Shown piece by piece: positions 27,192 to 35,798 of a stretch of 49,628 nt of DNA. Position 1 is the stretch's first letter. The number at the start of each line of letters is the position of its first letter. Made by a program: the position numbers and the translations under genes. The notes beneath the pieces were generated by a model. The model searched no databases. It was not told the origin of the DNA and worked only from the letters and a program-made list of their open reading frames with translations. Origin of the DNA: an uncultured Prevotellaceae bacterium (GTDB taxonomy: Bacteria > Bacteroidota > Bacteroidia > Bacteroidales > Bacteroidaceae); NCBI GenBank assembly GCA_902768785.1, contig CACXMM010000028.1, positions 1-49,628 of the forward strand, in the 5' to 3' direction.

Positions 27192-27959
27192 TTAATGATT
27201 GATGAATTTACCGATGAGCTGACGACGGCAGAACAGCCGGAACGACAGCCAGTAGTTGAATACGATGATCGCACAGCAAATAGTATATTCTATCCAGTCG
27301 GGCACAATACTCTCTTTTTGGAAAGAGCCGGTATGATATACGATACTTACGATGATGGCAGCCACTATGATGAGTGTGACGCTGGTTAACAGCCATGCAT
27401 ATTTCGCGCTACGAAAGAGGTTGGCGCCAAGAAGAAAACAAGAGTGCAGCATGATCATGACTACGATGGATGCCAGTGCTTCCCCGAGCGGTTGACTTTC
27501 AAAAAGGGTGGGGTCGCTGATGGCATGACTGATAACCAGTTGTGCTGATGACGGCATGACGATCAGGGAGATGAGATACTGTATGATGTCGGCAAAGAGA
27601 AGCCCTACGATAACGCCCACTCCCATCAGCAGGGCAGAGAGGTAACGGGCAAGGAACTTCTCGAGGTTGCTGGCAGGTAACAGGTTCAGTGCGCGCCAGT
27701 CATCGCGTGTCTTCATCGTGTAGTGCATGTTACTGGCTGTACAGACAAAGTTGATAAACAGACAGATCATGATGACTAAGGAACCCGTTCGCAGAAAATC
27801 CCTGTTGCCTTGATCCGACCCCATGTGCAAGAAGATGAAGCAGAAGACCAGTCCTATCAGTCCCTGTAGTTGTGAACGCACGAATTCGTTCTTGTCGTGC
27901 CAGTAGGTCCAGCGCAGCAGCTTGCCGAAACGGCTCATATTGAAATTTTCCATTTTCAT
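27192..27959 (-). CDS. ABC-2-like membrane protein (second of pair)
   Basis: 255 residues with about six membrane helices (LIGLVFCFIFLHMG, SLVIMICLFINFVCTA, YLSALLMGVGVIVGLLFADIIQYL and others) and the LLPASNLEKFLARYL segment shared with its neighbour. The N termini of the pair are also alike (FNMSRFGKLLRWTYWHDKNE here; FNRFLNVLRWYLQVNRNQ there). It lies 2 bp before the other membrane gene and 13 bp after the ATPase gene. Role as transporter subunit is inferred. Confidence 0.75.
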   Translation of the reverse strand: MKMENFNMSRFGKLLRWTYWHDKNEFVRSQLQGLIGLVFCFIFLHMGSDQGNRDFLRTGSLVIMICLFINFVCTASNMHYTMKTRDDWRALNLLPASNLEKFLARYLSALLMGVGVIVGLLFADIIQYLISLIVMPSSAQLVISHAISDPTLFESQPLGEALASIVVMIMLHSCFLLGANLFRSAKYAWLLTSVTLIIVAAIIVSIVYHTGSFQKESIVPDWIEYTICCAIIVFNYWLSFRLFCRRQLIGKFINH

Positions 27960-27972
27960 TGTCTCTACGTTC

Positions 27973-28791
27973 TTAAATCTTTCCTAAGGTCACAGCATTG
28001 AAAAGCAGTTCCAGGTTCAGTTGTGTCTCGGCATTGCCTTCTTCACGGTGGGCAATGACAGCATTGCCCTGCAGTGACGGCTCGGCATAGATGACATCAT
28101 CATCTGCCTGTCCGGGCTGACGGAACTCGAAGGTATATTTCTCACAGAGGTCGGCGACGCTGGCATCGAGGAGCAGATGACTTCGGTCGAGAATCAGGAT
28201 GTGATCCAGCAGCTGCTCCACATCGTGCACCTGATGCGTGGAGATGATCAGCGTGCGGTCATCGGTCATGTGGTTGGCCACAACCCTGCGGAACTGTGCC
28301 TTGCTGGGGATGTCCAGGCCATTCGTAGGCTCATCCATCAGCAGCAGTTTTGTCCCCGCCGCAAGAGCAAAGCTCATAAACACCTTCTTTTTCTGTCCCA
28401 TGGAGAGAGTATTCAGATGGATGGAGGATGACAGCTCAAAGTCGGCTAAGCAGCTTTCAAGCACCTCACGACTGAAACGGGGATAAAACGGCTGGTTGAT
28501 TTTGACATATTGTTCGAGAGTGACCTTGGGAAGGTCGAACTCCTCTGGTACGATGAACAGTTCCTGCAGCACCTCGGGACGACGGAGGCGTGTCTCAATA
28601 CCGTTGAAGCGAATGGAACCCTCCTGAGCGTGAAGCAGTCCGCTGATCAGATATAACAAGGTGCTCTTGCCTGTTCCGTTCTTACCTAACAGTCCGTAGA
28701 TATTGTTCTCGTGCAGACTCAGACTGAAGTCGTTGAACACCTGCTGCTTGGCACCTGTATAGTGATAACTGATGTTTTGTATCTCTATCAT
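27973..28791 (-). CDS. ABC transporter ATP-binding protein
   Basis: 272 residues from the ATG at 28791; the longer frame starting at 28878 has an unlikely N terminus that overlaps the gene upstream. Walker A GKNGTGKST (36-44), signature LSMGQKKK, Walker B LLLMDEPTNGLD and the H-loop STHQVHD are present. The C-terminal part is that of ABC-2 exporter ATPases with an added domain (CEKYTFEFRQPGQADDDV). YtrB-like by neighbourhood. It should drive the two membrane proteins that follow. Confidence 0.92.
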   Translation of the reverse strand: MIEIQNISYHYTGAKQQVFNDFSLSLHENNIYGLLGKNGTGKSTLLYLISGLLHAQEGSIRFNGIETRLRRPEVLQELFIVPEEFDLPKVTLEQYVKINQPFYPRFSREVLESCLADFELSSSIHLNTLSMGQKKKVFMSFALAAGTKLLLMDEPTNGLDIPSKAQFRRVVANHMTDDRTLIISTHQVHDVEQLLDHILILDRSHLLLDASVADLCEKYTFEFRQPGQADDDVIYAEPSLQGNAVIAHREEGNAETQLNLELLFNAVTLGKI

Positions 28792-28852
28792 AATGACTTT
28801 CTTTTTTTGATTTACTAATTGGTATGACGTTTCTCTTGATGTCGTATGAGGA

Positions 28853-29335
28853 TTATCTCGTTGCCAGGAGTATTCCATCTGTGGGGTTCATCACGAACAT
28901 GCCACCCACTGATTTGAAATCTTTCTTTTCCGAGGAGCGGCGAAAATAGTTTACGGCCATCACCTGATCGAAGGCATAGTGGTAAACAGCTTTTTCCATG
29001 ACAGGCTCATAGGCTTGGTCGTTACTGCTCCAGTTCCGCATCGATACCTCATAGCCCTCTTCCGTGTATGACAGTTCGAGGCAACGCTCGTTGATCCACT
29101 GGCGACTCTGGCGGTCCCAACGCCTGATCTCTTTCTTCACCAGACGGTCCTGCTCGTCATACTCATAATGGTAAGCCACCTTGCCTGAGAGGTTCTGACC
29201 TTCTTCCGTAAATACGTACATGTTGGTCACCTTGCCGTTCTCCATGTCGGCATTGTAATAGTACTCTGAGTTGCTGTTCTCTGCTGCGTTCAGATACATG
29301 CTGAAGATGGCAGCTGCGGTAATGATAGTTTGCAT
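28853..29335 (-). CDS. Small exported protein, DUF3836-like
   Basis: 160 residues. The N terminus (IITAAAIFSMYLNAAENSN) is a likely signal peptide. The rest has beta-type repeats around YHYEYDEQDRLVKKE, LSYTEEGYEVSM and AVYHYAFDQVMAVN, which resemble the DUF3836 family of Bacteroidales envelope proteins; that match is from memory and not certain. It is the first gene behind the promoter/operator at 29422-29476 and is followed by the ABC genes, so it may be an accessory protein or target of that system. Confidence 0.65.
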   Translation of the reverse strand: MQTIITAAAIFSMYLNAAENSNSEYYYNADMENGKVTNMYVFTEEGQNLSGKVAYHYEYDEQDRLVKKEIRRWDRQSRQWINERCLELSYTEEGYEVSMRNWSSNDQAYEPVMEKAVYHYAFDQVMAVNYFRRSSEKKDFKSVGGMFVMNPTDGILLATR

Positions 29336-29421
29336 AATCGTATTCTTTTAATTGTTTGACTTTCTTGTTTCACTCTCCCCATCATCACTCGTAAAATCAA
29401 GGTTGATTTACTGGTGTAATG

Positions 29422-29443
29422 GTGTACTACCTTAATAGTACAC
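29422..29443. promoter_or_regulatory. Palindromic operator, likely GntR (YtrA-type) site
   Basis: GTGTACTA (29422-29429) and TAGTACAC (29436-29443) are perfect 8 bp inverted repeats with a 6 bp centre. The site starts 2 bp downstream of the minus-strand -7 box, over the expected transcription start, where a repressor would block. The run it controls ends in a GntR gene. Confidence 0.75.
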
Positions 29444-29445
29444 TG

Positions 29446-29476
29446 CAAAAGTAGTGTTTTTGTGAATACCCTCCAA
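29446..29476 (-). promoter_or_regulatory. Predicted promoter of the GntR-ABC operon
   Basis: Minus-strand TACTTTTG (29446-29453) with TTG (29474-29476) 20 bp upstream. It is 111 bp before the start of the small exported protein gene. Confidence 0.7.
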
Positions 29477-29561
29477 ATATTTCGGCAATTATTTTCATCG
29501 AAGCGTGTGTTTTTAACTTTTGTTTATAATTACACCTTAATATAATTATAATGTAAGCTCC

Positions 29562-29633
29562 ACTTTTAGAAGCAGGAGTCAAGAAGCAAAAAGATTAGAG
29601 GCTTCTTGACTCCTGTCTCTTTCTTCTAAAAGT
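29562..29633. terminator. Long two-part hairpin downstream of ruvB
   Basis: Outer arms ACTTTTAGAAG (29562-29572) and CTTCTAAAAGT (29623-29633) enclose inner arms CAGGAGTCAAGAAGC (29573-29587) and its exact complement (29601-29615). A 7-base bulge separates the right-hand arms. It begins 17 bp after the ruvB stop and probably terminates or protects that transcript. Confidence 0.75.
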
Positions 29634-29649
29634 CGAAACTTGAATAAAT

Positions 29650-30687
29650 TTACTCGAAGAGTCCGGGCTCCATGATGTTGCCAGTATAGGGGTTACGCCC
29701 ATAATGGCGGTAAGCCAGTTCGGTGGCCATGCGTCCGCGTGGGGTGCGTTTGATGAACCCCTCCATGATGAGGAAAGGCTCATAGACCTCCTCCACAGTG
29801 CCGGCATCCTCACCGATGGCAGTGGCAATCGTACCCACGCCCACTGGTCCCCCCTTGAACTTATCGATGATGGTAAGCAGGATCTTGTTGTCGATCTCGT
29901 CGAGACCATACTGGTCGATGTTCAGGGCACTGAGGGCGATCTTGGTGATGTCGGTATTGATGCTGCCGTTGCCTTTCACTTGGGCGAAATCACGTACACG
30001 GCGCAGCAGTGCGTTGGCAATACGGGGCGTTCCTCTTGACCGACGCGCGATTTCCATGGATGCCTCGTCGGTGATGGGGACTTTCAGGATATAGGCAGAG
30101 CGCTTGATGATCTTCTGAAGCACCTCCGGTTCATAATACTCCAAGTGCATGTTGATGCCGAAGCGGGCACGTAGCGGAGCCGTAAGCAGTCCGCTGCGGG
30201 TGGTGGCACCAACCAACGTAAAGGGGTTCAGGTCTATTTGGATGGAACGCGCCGACGGCCCTTTATCAATCATGATATCGATGCGGTAGTCCTCCATGGC
30301 GGAGTAGAGATACTCTTCCACCACTGGTGACAAACGGTGGATCTCATCAATGAAAAGGACGTCGTTTGTCTCCAATGAAGTAAGGATACCGGCTAAGTCA
30401 CCAGGCTTGTCAAGCACGGGTCCGCTGGTAATCTTGAACCCCACGCCCAACTCGTTGGCGATGATGTTCGACAAGGTAGTCTTACCCAGTCCGGGAGGAC
30501 CGTGCAACAAGGTGTGGTCGAGCGGTTCACCGCGGTATTTGGCTGCTTCCACAAATACCTCCAAGTTCTCCACCACCTTCTTCTGTCCACTGAAATCACT
30601 GAAGCGGAGAGGGCGCAAAGCATTCTCAAACTCCTTCTCTGCCGACGACAGTGTCTCTCTTCTTATGTCGAAATCTTCATTCGTCAT
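29650..30687 (-). CDS. ruvB: Holliday junction branch migration ATPase RuvB
   Basis: 345 residues from the ATG at 30687; starts at 30690 and 30699 are equally possible. RuvB forms the hexameric motor that, with RuvA, moves Holliday junctions. Walker [10 protein letters not shown], Walker B FIDEIH, sensor 1 GATTRSG and arginine-finger region [11 protein letters not shown] are all there, and the C-terminal winged helix ends [13 protein letters not shown]. Last gene of the minus-strand housekeeping block, separated from rseP by a heptamer array that reaches the RuvB start region. Confidence 0.97.
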   Translation of the reverse strand: MTNEDFDIRRETLSSAEKEFENALRPLRFSDFSGQKKVVENLEVFVEAAKYRGEPLDHTLLHGPPGLGKTTLSNIIANELGVGFKITSGPVLDKPGDLAGILTSLETNDVLFIDEIHRLSPVVEEYLYSAMEDYRIDIMIDKGPSARSIQIDLNPFTLVGATTRSGLLTAPLRARFGINMHLEYYEPEVLQKIIKRSAYILKVPITDEASMEIARRSRGTPRIANALLRRVRDFAQVKGNGSINTDITKIALSALNIDQYGLDEIDNKILLTIIDKFKGGPVGVGTIATAIGEDAGTVEEVYEPFLIMEGFIKRTPRGRMATELAYRHYGRNPYTGNIMEPGLFE

Positions 30688-30697
30688 CATCTCTCTC

Positions 30698-30767
30698 ATC
30701 TCTAATCCCTAATCCTTCATCTTTCATCCTTCATCTCTCATCCTTCATCCTTCATCCTTCATCCCCC
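30698..30767. repeat. Heptamer array ATCCTTC (ten units)
   Basis: Ten 7 bp units of consensus ATCCTTC (GAAGGAT on the minus strand) fill the rseP-ruvB gap and end at the longest ruvB start. Read in the ruvB direction the units contain AAGGATG, which looks like a ribosome site beside a start codon, so the array may affect ruvB translation. Confidence 0.85.
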
Positions 30768-30768
30768 T

Positions 30769-32145
30769 TTACATATACCCTAACCATCTGAGGATATCGT
30801 TCAGGTTAGCCACAATCATGAGGAGGATAAGGATGGTGAAGCCCACATATTCGGCCTTGATCATGAAGTTCTCGCTGGGCTTACGACCTGTGATGATCTC
30901 GTACAGGAGGAACAGCACATGACCGCCGTCGAGTGCAGGGATGGGCAGGATGTTCATGAAGGCGAGGATGATGGAGAGAAAAGCCGTCATACGCCAGAAC
31001 ATCATCCAGTCCCATACCGGAGGGAACAGGCTGCCGATAGCTCCGAAGCCGCCTAACGACTTGGCACCATCTGCTGTAGCCACATATTTCAGGTCGTTCA
31101 CATAACCGCGAAGCACGCCCAGACCATATTTGATACCTGCTGGGAAGCTCTCGAAGAAGTTGTAGCGTAGCTGCGTGGGCTTGTAGTAGGAGGCGATGGA
31201 TGTCTGGCTCACTCCTAAGCGCATCTCGGGAGAGAGCACCACCTGAGTCGTATCCGTTGCTCCGCTTTTCTTCGACTGGTAAACCAGTTGCACGGTACGG
31301 GTCTTCATACTGTCGGCACTGCTCTTCGCAGTAGAGAGAACATCGTTCAGGACTCCTATCTGATAGACGAACTCGTTCCAGGAGTCAACGGGCTTGTTGT
31401 TGATGGCAAGAATCTTGTCACCTTTCTCCATCCCGATCTTGGCAGCAGGGGTCTCTGGCAGTACGCTGTCGATCTCTGCGGGTACGAACGGACGGGCGAA
31501 GGCAGGATCGGCCTGCAGCATCTTGATCAGACTCATCTCCTCGGGCATCTGGATCGTTACCTCCTGACTGCCACGCTTCACCGTGATGTTCTGGGCATCG
31601 GCCAGATGACGGAACACATCCACATCATAGCGGTCAAAAGCCTTACCGTCGTAAGCCAAAAGAACATCATGGTCCTGGAAACCGATCTGTTTGGCCTCGG
31701 TGTTGAATTTGAATCCCATCGACATATCCTTCACGGCGATATACTCATCCCCCCAGTGGAAGAGCACCATGGAGTAGATGAATAACGCTAAGAGGAAGTT
31801 CACGAGAACGCCGCCGATCATGATGAGCAGACGCTGCCATGCCGGCTTACTGCGGAACTCCCAAGGTTGCTCGGGTTGTTTCATCTGCTCGGTATCGAAA
31901 CTCTCGTCGATCATACCGGCGATTTTACAATAGCCACCCAGAGGCAGCCATCCGATGCCATAGGCTGTATCGCTGTTTTTAGGTTTGAACTCGAAAAGGT
32001 GAAACCAAGGGTCGAAGAACAGGTAGAATTTCTCTACGCGTACACCGAAAAGCTTGGCGAAAAAGAAATGGCCACCCTCATGGAGAAGAACCAGGAGAGA
32101 GATGGCGAGCATGAACTGTAACAGTCTGATCAAAAATACTTCCAT
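30769..32145 (-). CDS. rseP: Site-2 zinc protease RseP
   Basis: 458 residues. An intramembrane metalloprotease that in other bacteria cuts anti-sigma factors and signal peptide remnants in the inner membrane. Zinc motif HEGGH in the first helix (LLVLLHEGGHFFFAKLFG) and the second motif NILPIPALDGGH near the C terminus. PDZ-like regions lie between (IGMEKGDKILAINNKPVDSWNEF is one). Four or more membrane segments. It starts 4 bp after dxr. Confidence 0.95.
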   Translation of the reverse strand: MEVFLIRLLQFMLAISLLVLLHEGGHFFFAKLFGVRVEKFYLFFDPWFHLFEFKPKNSDTAYGIGWLPLGGYCKIAGMIDESFDTEQMKQPEQPWEFRSKPAWQRLLIMIGGVLVNFLLALFIYSMVLFHWGDEYIAVKDMSMGFKFNTEAKQIGFQDHDVLLAYDGKAFDRYDVDVFRHLADAQNITVKRGSQEVTIQMPEEMSLIKMLQADPAFARPFVPAEIDSVLPETPAAKIGMEKGDKILAINNKPVDSWNEFVYQIGVLNDVLSTAKSSADSMKTRTVQLVYQSKKSGATDTTQVVLSPEMRLGVSQTSIASYYKPTQLRYNFFESFPAGIKYGLGVLRGYVNDLKYVATADGAKSLGGFGAIGSLFPPVWDWMMFWRMTAFLSIILAFMNILPIPALDGGHVLFLLYEIITGRKPSENFMIKAEYVGFTILILLMIVANLNDILRWLGYM

Positions 32146-32148
32146 TGT

Positions 32149-33306
32149 TTATTGTTTGTTTAATATTTCAGAGGCAATGCTTCGGGCCTCAGCATCTGTC
32201 TTAAAATAGGTGTCCAGCGACGGATTCTTGTCGAAGGTAGTCCGTTGCATGGTTTGCTCGATGATCTCTGCCATCTGCGGGAACGAGCAGCGGTCATGGC
32301 GGAATGCCTCGTTCACTACCTCGTTGGCGGCATTCACGATACAGGCCATGTTGCCACCTCGGCGGATAGCCTCAAAGGCCAGAGCCAGACAGCGGAACCG
32401 CTTCAGGTCGGGCTCGAAGAATTCCAGCGGATGCTTGAAGAGATCGAGACGGTCGCCCGATAAGGTCAGTCTGTCGGGATAGGAGAAGGCATACTGGATG
32501 GGCAGGCGCATGTCGGGCACACCCAGCTGGGCTTTCACCGATCCGTCGATGAACTGCACGGCACTGTGAACGATGCTCTGCGGGTGGATGAGCACCTGTA
32601 TTTTCTCTGCGGGCACGCCGAAGAGCCATTTGGCTTCGATCACCTCGAAGCCTTTGTTCATCAGGGAGGCGGAGTCGATGGTGATCTTCGCTCCCATGTC
32701 CCATGTTGGATGGCGCAGGGCGTCAGCGGCTGTCACCTTGGCAATCTGCTCCTCGTTCATCAGTCGGAACGGACCGCCAGAGCAAGTGAGCAGAATCTTC
32801 TCGATGGGGTTGTCACCCTCACCCGCCAGACTCTGGAAGATGGCAGAGTGCTCGCTGTCAACGGGAAGGATCGGAGCATGGTATTCGTTGGCCAGCTGAC
32901 AGATCAGCTCACCGGCTACCACCAGTGTCTCCTTGTTCGCCAGGCAGATCTTCTTCCGTGCCTTGATGGCATGAACAGTAGGGGAGAGACCCGCGAAGCC
33001 CACCATGGCGGTGAGCACCATGTCGATAGGATCAGCTTCCACGATCTCGTCGAGGGCTTGCTTCCCTGCATATACTTTGATGTCTGGCTCATCTGCCAGC
33101 AGAGTCCGCAGCTCCTCGTAGCGAGCCTCATTGGCGATGACTACGGCAGCGGGCTTAAAGCGCCGTGCCTGCTGTGCCAACAGCTCCACTTTGTTGTTGG
33201 CAGTCAGACAATATACTTCGTACAGGTCGCTATGCTCGGCTATCACGTCGAGGGCTTGCGTGCCGATGCTTCCTGTAGAACCTAAGATTGCGATTTGTTT
33301 CTTCAT
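32149..33306 (-). CDS. dxr: 1-deoxy-D-xylulose 5-phosphate reductoisomerase
   Basis: 385 residues from the ATG at 33306, where the NADPH-binding ILGSTGSIG motif begins at residue 6; the longer frame to 33381 overlaps rimM and adds an unlikely tail. Dxr makes methylerythritol phosphate, the committed step of the MEP pathway. The substrate and metal site show as LPVDSEHSAIFQ, SGGPFR, HPTWDMGAKITIDSASLMNKG and VLIHPQS. With ispF at 4.2 kb this shows the MEP pathway is used. Confidence 0.96.
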   Translation of the reverse strand: MKKQIAILGSTGSIGTQALDVIAEHSDLYEVYCLTANNKVELLAQQARRFKPAAVVIANEARYEELRTLLADEPDIKVYAGKQALDEIVEADPIDMVLTAMVGFAGLSPTVHAIKARKKICLANKETLVVAGELICQLANEYHAPILPVDSEHSAIFQSLAGEGDNPIEKILLTCSGGPFRLMNEEQIAKVTAADALRHPTWDMGAKITIDSASLMNKGFEVIEAKWLFGVPAEKIQVLIHPQSIVHSAVQFIDGSVKAQLGVPDMRLPIQYAFSYPDRLTLSGDRLDLFKHPLEFFEPDLKRFRCLALAFEAIRRGGNMACIVNAANEVVNEAFRHDRCSFPQMAEIIEQTMQRTTFDKNPSLDTYFKTDAEARSIASEILNKQ

Positions 33307-33316
33307 CATTCTTTTC

Positions 33317-33838
33317 TTATAATGACAATAATCCCTCGGGCAGATCCATGATGATTTCCCGCTGCTCCTCATCGATGTCATGTATCAGAGCAGGTGCGGC
33401 AGGAATCAGCAGATCCTTCCCTGTAGGACTGGTAACCTCCAAGAGCACATTCTCCGTGGTGTCATCGACCGAGTTGATGGTGCCTACCGGCACCCGTTCT
33501 GTCCCATTCACGATACGGAAGCCAACGATTTGTGCCCAGCTGATCCCCTCTTCTTGACTCTTGGCCAAAGCCCTGGGGAAGAACACCTCACAGTTCGTCA
33601 GTTCACGAGCTTGCTCTTGGGTGTCGATCCCTTCGAGTTTCAGTAACACGCTCTCGTCAGTACGAAAACGATACTCCTCGATGAAGAACGGTACCAGGAT
33701 CCCATCAACCTGTAGGATCAGGTAGTCGGCATCCACTTGGTCGAACACATCGTCGCTGAACGTAAAGATGAGTTCTCCCTTGATGCCATGCGGACGACCG
33801 ATGCGTCCGATATGATATACTTCTTCTTGACGGATCAT
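33317..33838 (-). CDS. rimM: Ribosome maturation factor RimM
   Basis: 173 residues, normal length. RimM helps assemble the 30S head. The N-terminal barrel starts YHIGRIGRPHGIKGELIF, as in the family, and the C-terminal PRC barrel includes VGTINSVDDTTENVLLEV and LIPAAPALIHDID. It starts 1 bp after the murA stop and 10 bp before dxr, in a tight minus-strand block. Confidence 0.95.
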   Translation of the reverse strand: MIRQEEVYHIGRIGRPHGIKGELIFTFSDDVFDQVDADYLILQVDGILVPFFIEEYRFRTDESVLLKLEGIDTQEQARELTNCEVFFPRALAKSQEEGISWAQIVGFRIVNGTERVPVGTINSVDDTTENVLLEVTSPTGKDLLIPAAPALIHDIDEEQREIIMDLPEGLLSL

Positions 33839-33839
33839 G

Positions 33840-35150
33840 CTACGGGTTTACTCGTTGGATATGGGCGCCTAAGGCGTTGAGACGTGCCTCGATGTCCTCA
33901 TAGCCTCGATCGATCTGTGCGATGTTATCGATGCGACTGGTTCCGTTGGCACTGAGGGCAGCAATGAGCAGGGCGATGCCTGCACGGATATCCGGACTGG
34001 TCATTCGTCCGGCACGTAGCCGTTTCTTATGATCATGTCCCACTACAACAGCTCGGTGTGGGTCACACAGGATAATCTGTGCTCCCATATCGATGAGCTT
34101 ATCCACAAAGAACAGTCGGCTCTCGAACATTTTCTGATGGAAGAGCACACTGCCGCGGGCTTGTGTGGCCACCACAAGCAGCACAGAGAGCAGGTCGGGT
34201 GTCAGTCCTGGCCATGGTGCATCAGCCAGTGTCATGATGGAACCGTCGATGAAGGAGTCGATGACGTAGTGAGCCTGTCGTGGTATGACCAGGTCGTCAC
34301 CCTCCACTTTGATCTTCACACCTAAACGGCGGAAGGCCGAGGGGATGATGCCGAGGTTGGATAAGGAGACATTCTTGATGCGGATGCCGTCGCCCACCAT
34401 GGCGGCCATGCCAATGAACGAGCCCACCTCGATCATATCGGGCAGGATACGGTGGGAGGCACCATGTAGCGACTCAACGCCGACAATGGTGAGCAGGTTA
34501 CTGCCAATGCCGCTGATTACCGCCCCCATCTGGTTCAGCAGGTGACAGAGCTGTTGGATATAGGGCTCACACGCAGCATTATAGATCGTGGTGGTACCCT
34601 TGGCAAAGACCGAGGCCATGATGATATTGGCAGTGCCGGTCACCGATGCCTCATCGAGCAGCATGTAGCATCCTTTCAGTCCGTTGGAGTGAATCTCATA
34701 CACGTTGCGCTGCTCGTTGAAGTCGAAATGCGCTCCCAGGTATTTGAATCCCAAGAAGTGGGTGTCCAGGCGACGACGTCCGATCTTGTCACCTCCCGGT
34801 TCTGCCACGACAGCCTTACCGAAACGTGCCAGCAGCGGACCGATCATCAACACACTGCCTCGCAGAGCCGCACATTTGTGCACGAACTCATCACTCTCCA
34901 GGTAGTCAAGTTTAAGATCATCCGCCTGAAAGACATAGTCATTGCGATTCTCACGAGTCACCTTCACCCCGATCTCTTTGAGCAGCTGGATGAGGTTGTT
35001 CACGTCTAAGATGTCTGGGATATTCCGGATCTCCACCTTCTCCGTGGTGAGCAGCGTGGCACAGATCACCTGCAGTGCCTCATTCTTAGCTCCCTGCGGG
35101 GTGATGGTTCCTTTCAGCAGATGACCGCCTTCGATAATAAACGATTCCAT
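33840..35150 (-). CDS. murA: UDP-GlcNAc enolpyruvyl transferase MurA (Cys-to-Asp active site)
   Basis: 436 residues. MurA makes the first committed step of peptidoglycan synthesis in the cytoplasm. GAKNEALQVICATLLT, RGSVLMIGPLLARFG, EVGSFIGMAAM and DIRAGIALLIAALSANG are typical. The usual fosfomycin-binding Cys in the GGCxIG loop is replaced by D121 (AEPGGDKIGRR). An Asp there is active in other species but does not react with fosfomycin, so the enzyme is predicted to be resistant. It lies 6 bp after the DUF4290 gene. Confidence 0.96.
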   Translation of the reverse strand: MESFIIEGGHLLKGTITPQGAKNEALQVICATLLTTEKVEIRNIPDILDVNNLIQLLKEIGVKVTRENRNDYVFQADDLKLDYLESDEFVHKCAALRGSVLMIGPLLARFGKAVVAEPGGDKIGRRRLDTHFLGFKYLGAHFDFNEQRNVYEIHSNGLKGCYMLLDEASVTGTANIIMASVFAKGTTTIYNAACEPYIQQLCHLLNQMGAVISGIGSNLLTIVGVESLHGASHRILPDMIEVGSFIGMAAMVGDGIRIKNVSLSNLGIIPSAFRRLGVKIKVEGDDLVIPRQAHYVIDSFIDGSIMTLADAPWPGLTPDLLSVLLVVATQARGSVLFHQKMFESRLFFVDKLIDMGAQIILCDPHRAVVVGHDHKKRLRAGRMTSPDIRAGIALLIAALSANGTSRIDNIAQIDRGYEDIEARLNALGAHIQRVNP

Positions 35151-35156
35151 GCTTAG

Positions 35157-35756
35157 TTACTTCTTTCTTTTGTTGCGAGGGTTCAGGTCGTCTCTTAACT
35201 GTACACGGTCGAACTTGAACGTGTCCATATCGAGCTGGATCACCCCGTCGGTGTAGCGAGCCAGATCATCGGCGATCTTCTCGTCGTCGTTGGCACCATG
35301 GCTCCACTGCATCAGATTGCGCTTCATCTGGTTGGCAGTGATGCGTGCCAGCTCATCGCGTTCTTCACCTGGAGGCATGCTTTTCAGCTTCTCGAAGGTC
35401 TCGAAGATCAGACTGCCATAGTGGCGTACAGGGATTCTCTTCATGGGATAGTCCAGTGGCTCGGGCTTGGTGGCGATTTTCATCGCTGAGCTGACATCGT
35501 AAGGGTAGTCGATGTCGAGCTGGAAGCCGCTCATGATGGCCAGATGATCCCATAGCTTCTGCTGGTAATCGGCATTCTCACGGTTCTGGGGGAACATACG
35601 CTCCATGATGCGGATGATGGTCTCGGCACACCGCTGCCGTTCTTCCTTGGTGGGAAGCGATATGGCATGGTCAACCATGTTCTGTACCTCTCTCCCATAT
35701 TCAGGGAGGATGAGTTTCTCACGCTGGGTATTATAGTCCAATCCTTTGATGTTCAT
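35157..35756 (-). CDS. DUF4290 family protein
   Basis: 199 residues, no signal peptide or membrane helix. It matches the Bacteroidetes DUF4290 family: LDYNTQREKLILPEYGREVQ, GFQLDIDYPYD and the repeated short helix-rich motif SLIFETFEKLKSM. The C terminus is very basic (RDDLNPRNKRKK), which could mean RNA or ribosome binding. Its place directly upstream of murA and rimM is conserved-looking, but the function is unknown. Confidence 0.85.
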   Translation of the reverse strand: MNIKGLDYNTQREKLILPEYGREVQNMVDHAISLPTKEERQRCAETIIRIMERMFPQNRENADYQQKLWDHLAIMSGFQLDIDYPYDVSSAMKIATKPEPLDYPMKRIPVRHYGSLIFETFEKLKSMPPGEERDELARITANQMKRNLMQWSHGANDDEKIADDLARYTDGVIQLDMDTFKFDRVQLRDDLNPRNKRKK

Positions 35757-35763
35757 ATTGATG

Positions 35764-35790
35764 GGGTTTAATGGGTTTAAAGGGTTGATG
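35764..35790. repeat. Short nonamer run GGGTTTAAT (three units)
   Basis: GGGTTTAAT, GGGTTTAAA and GGGTTGATG in direct succession between tsaB and the DUF4290 gene. Three units only, so less certain than the other arrays. Confidence 0.5.
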
Positions 35791-35798
35791 GAATGGAG

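Noticed and set aside
28792-28878. N-terminal extension of the ABC ATPase
   Set aside because: The added residues precede the family start at MIEIQNI and overlap the upstream gene.
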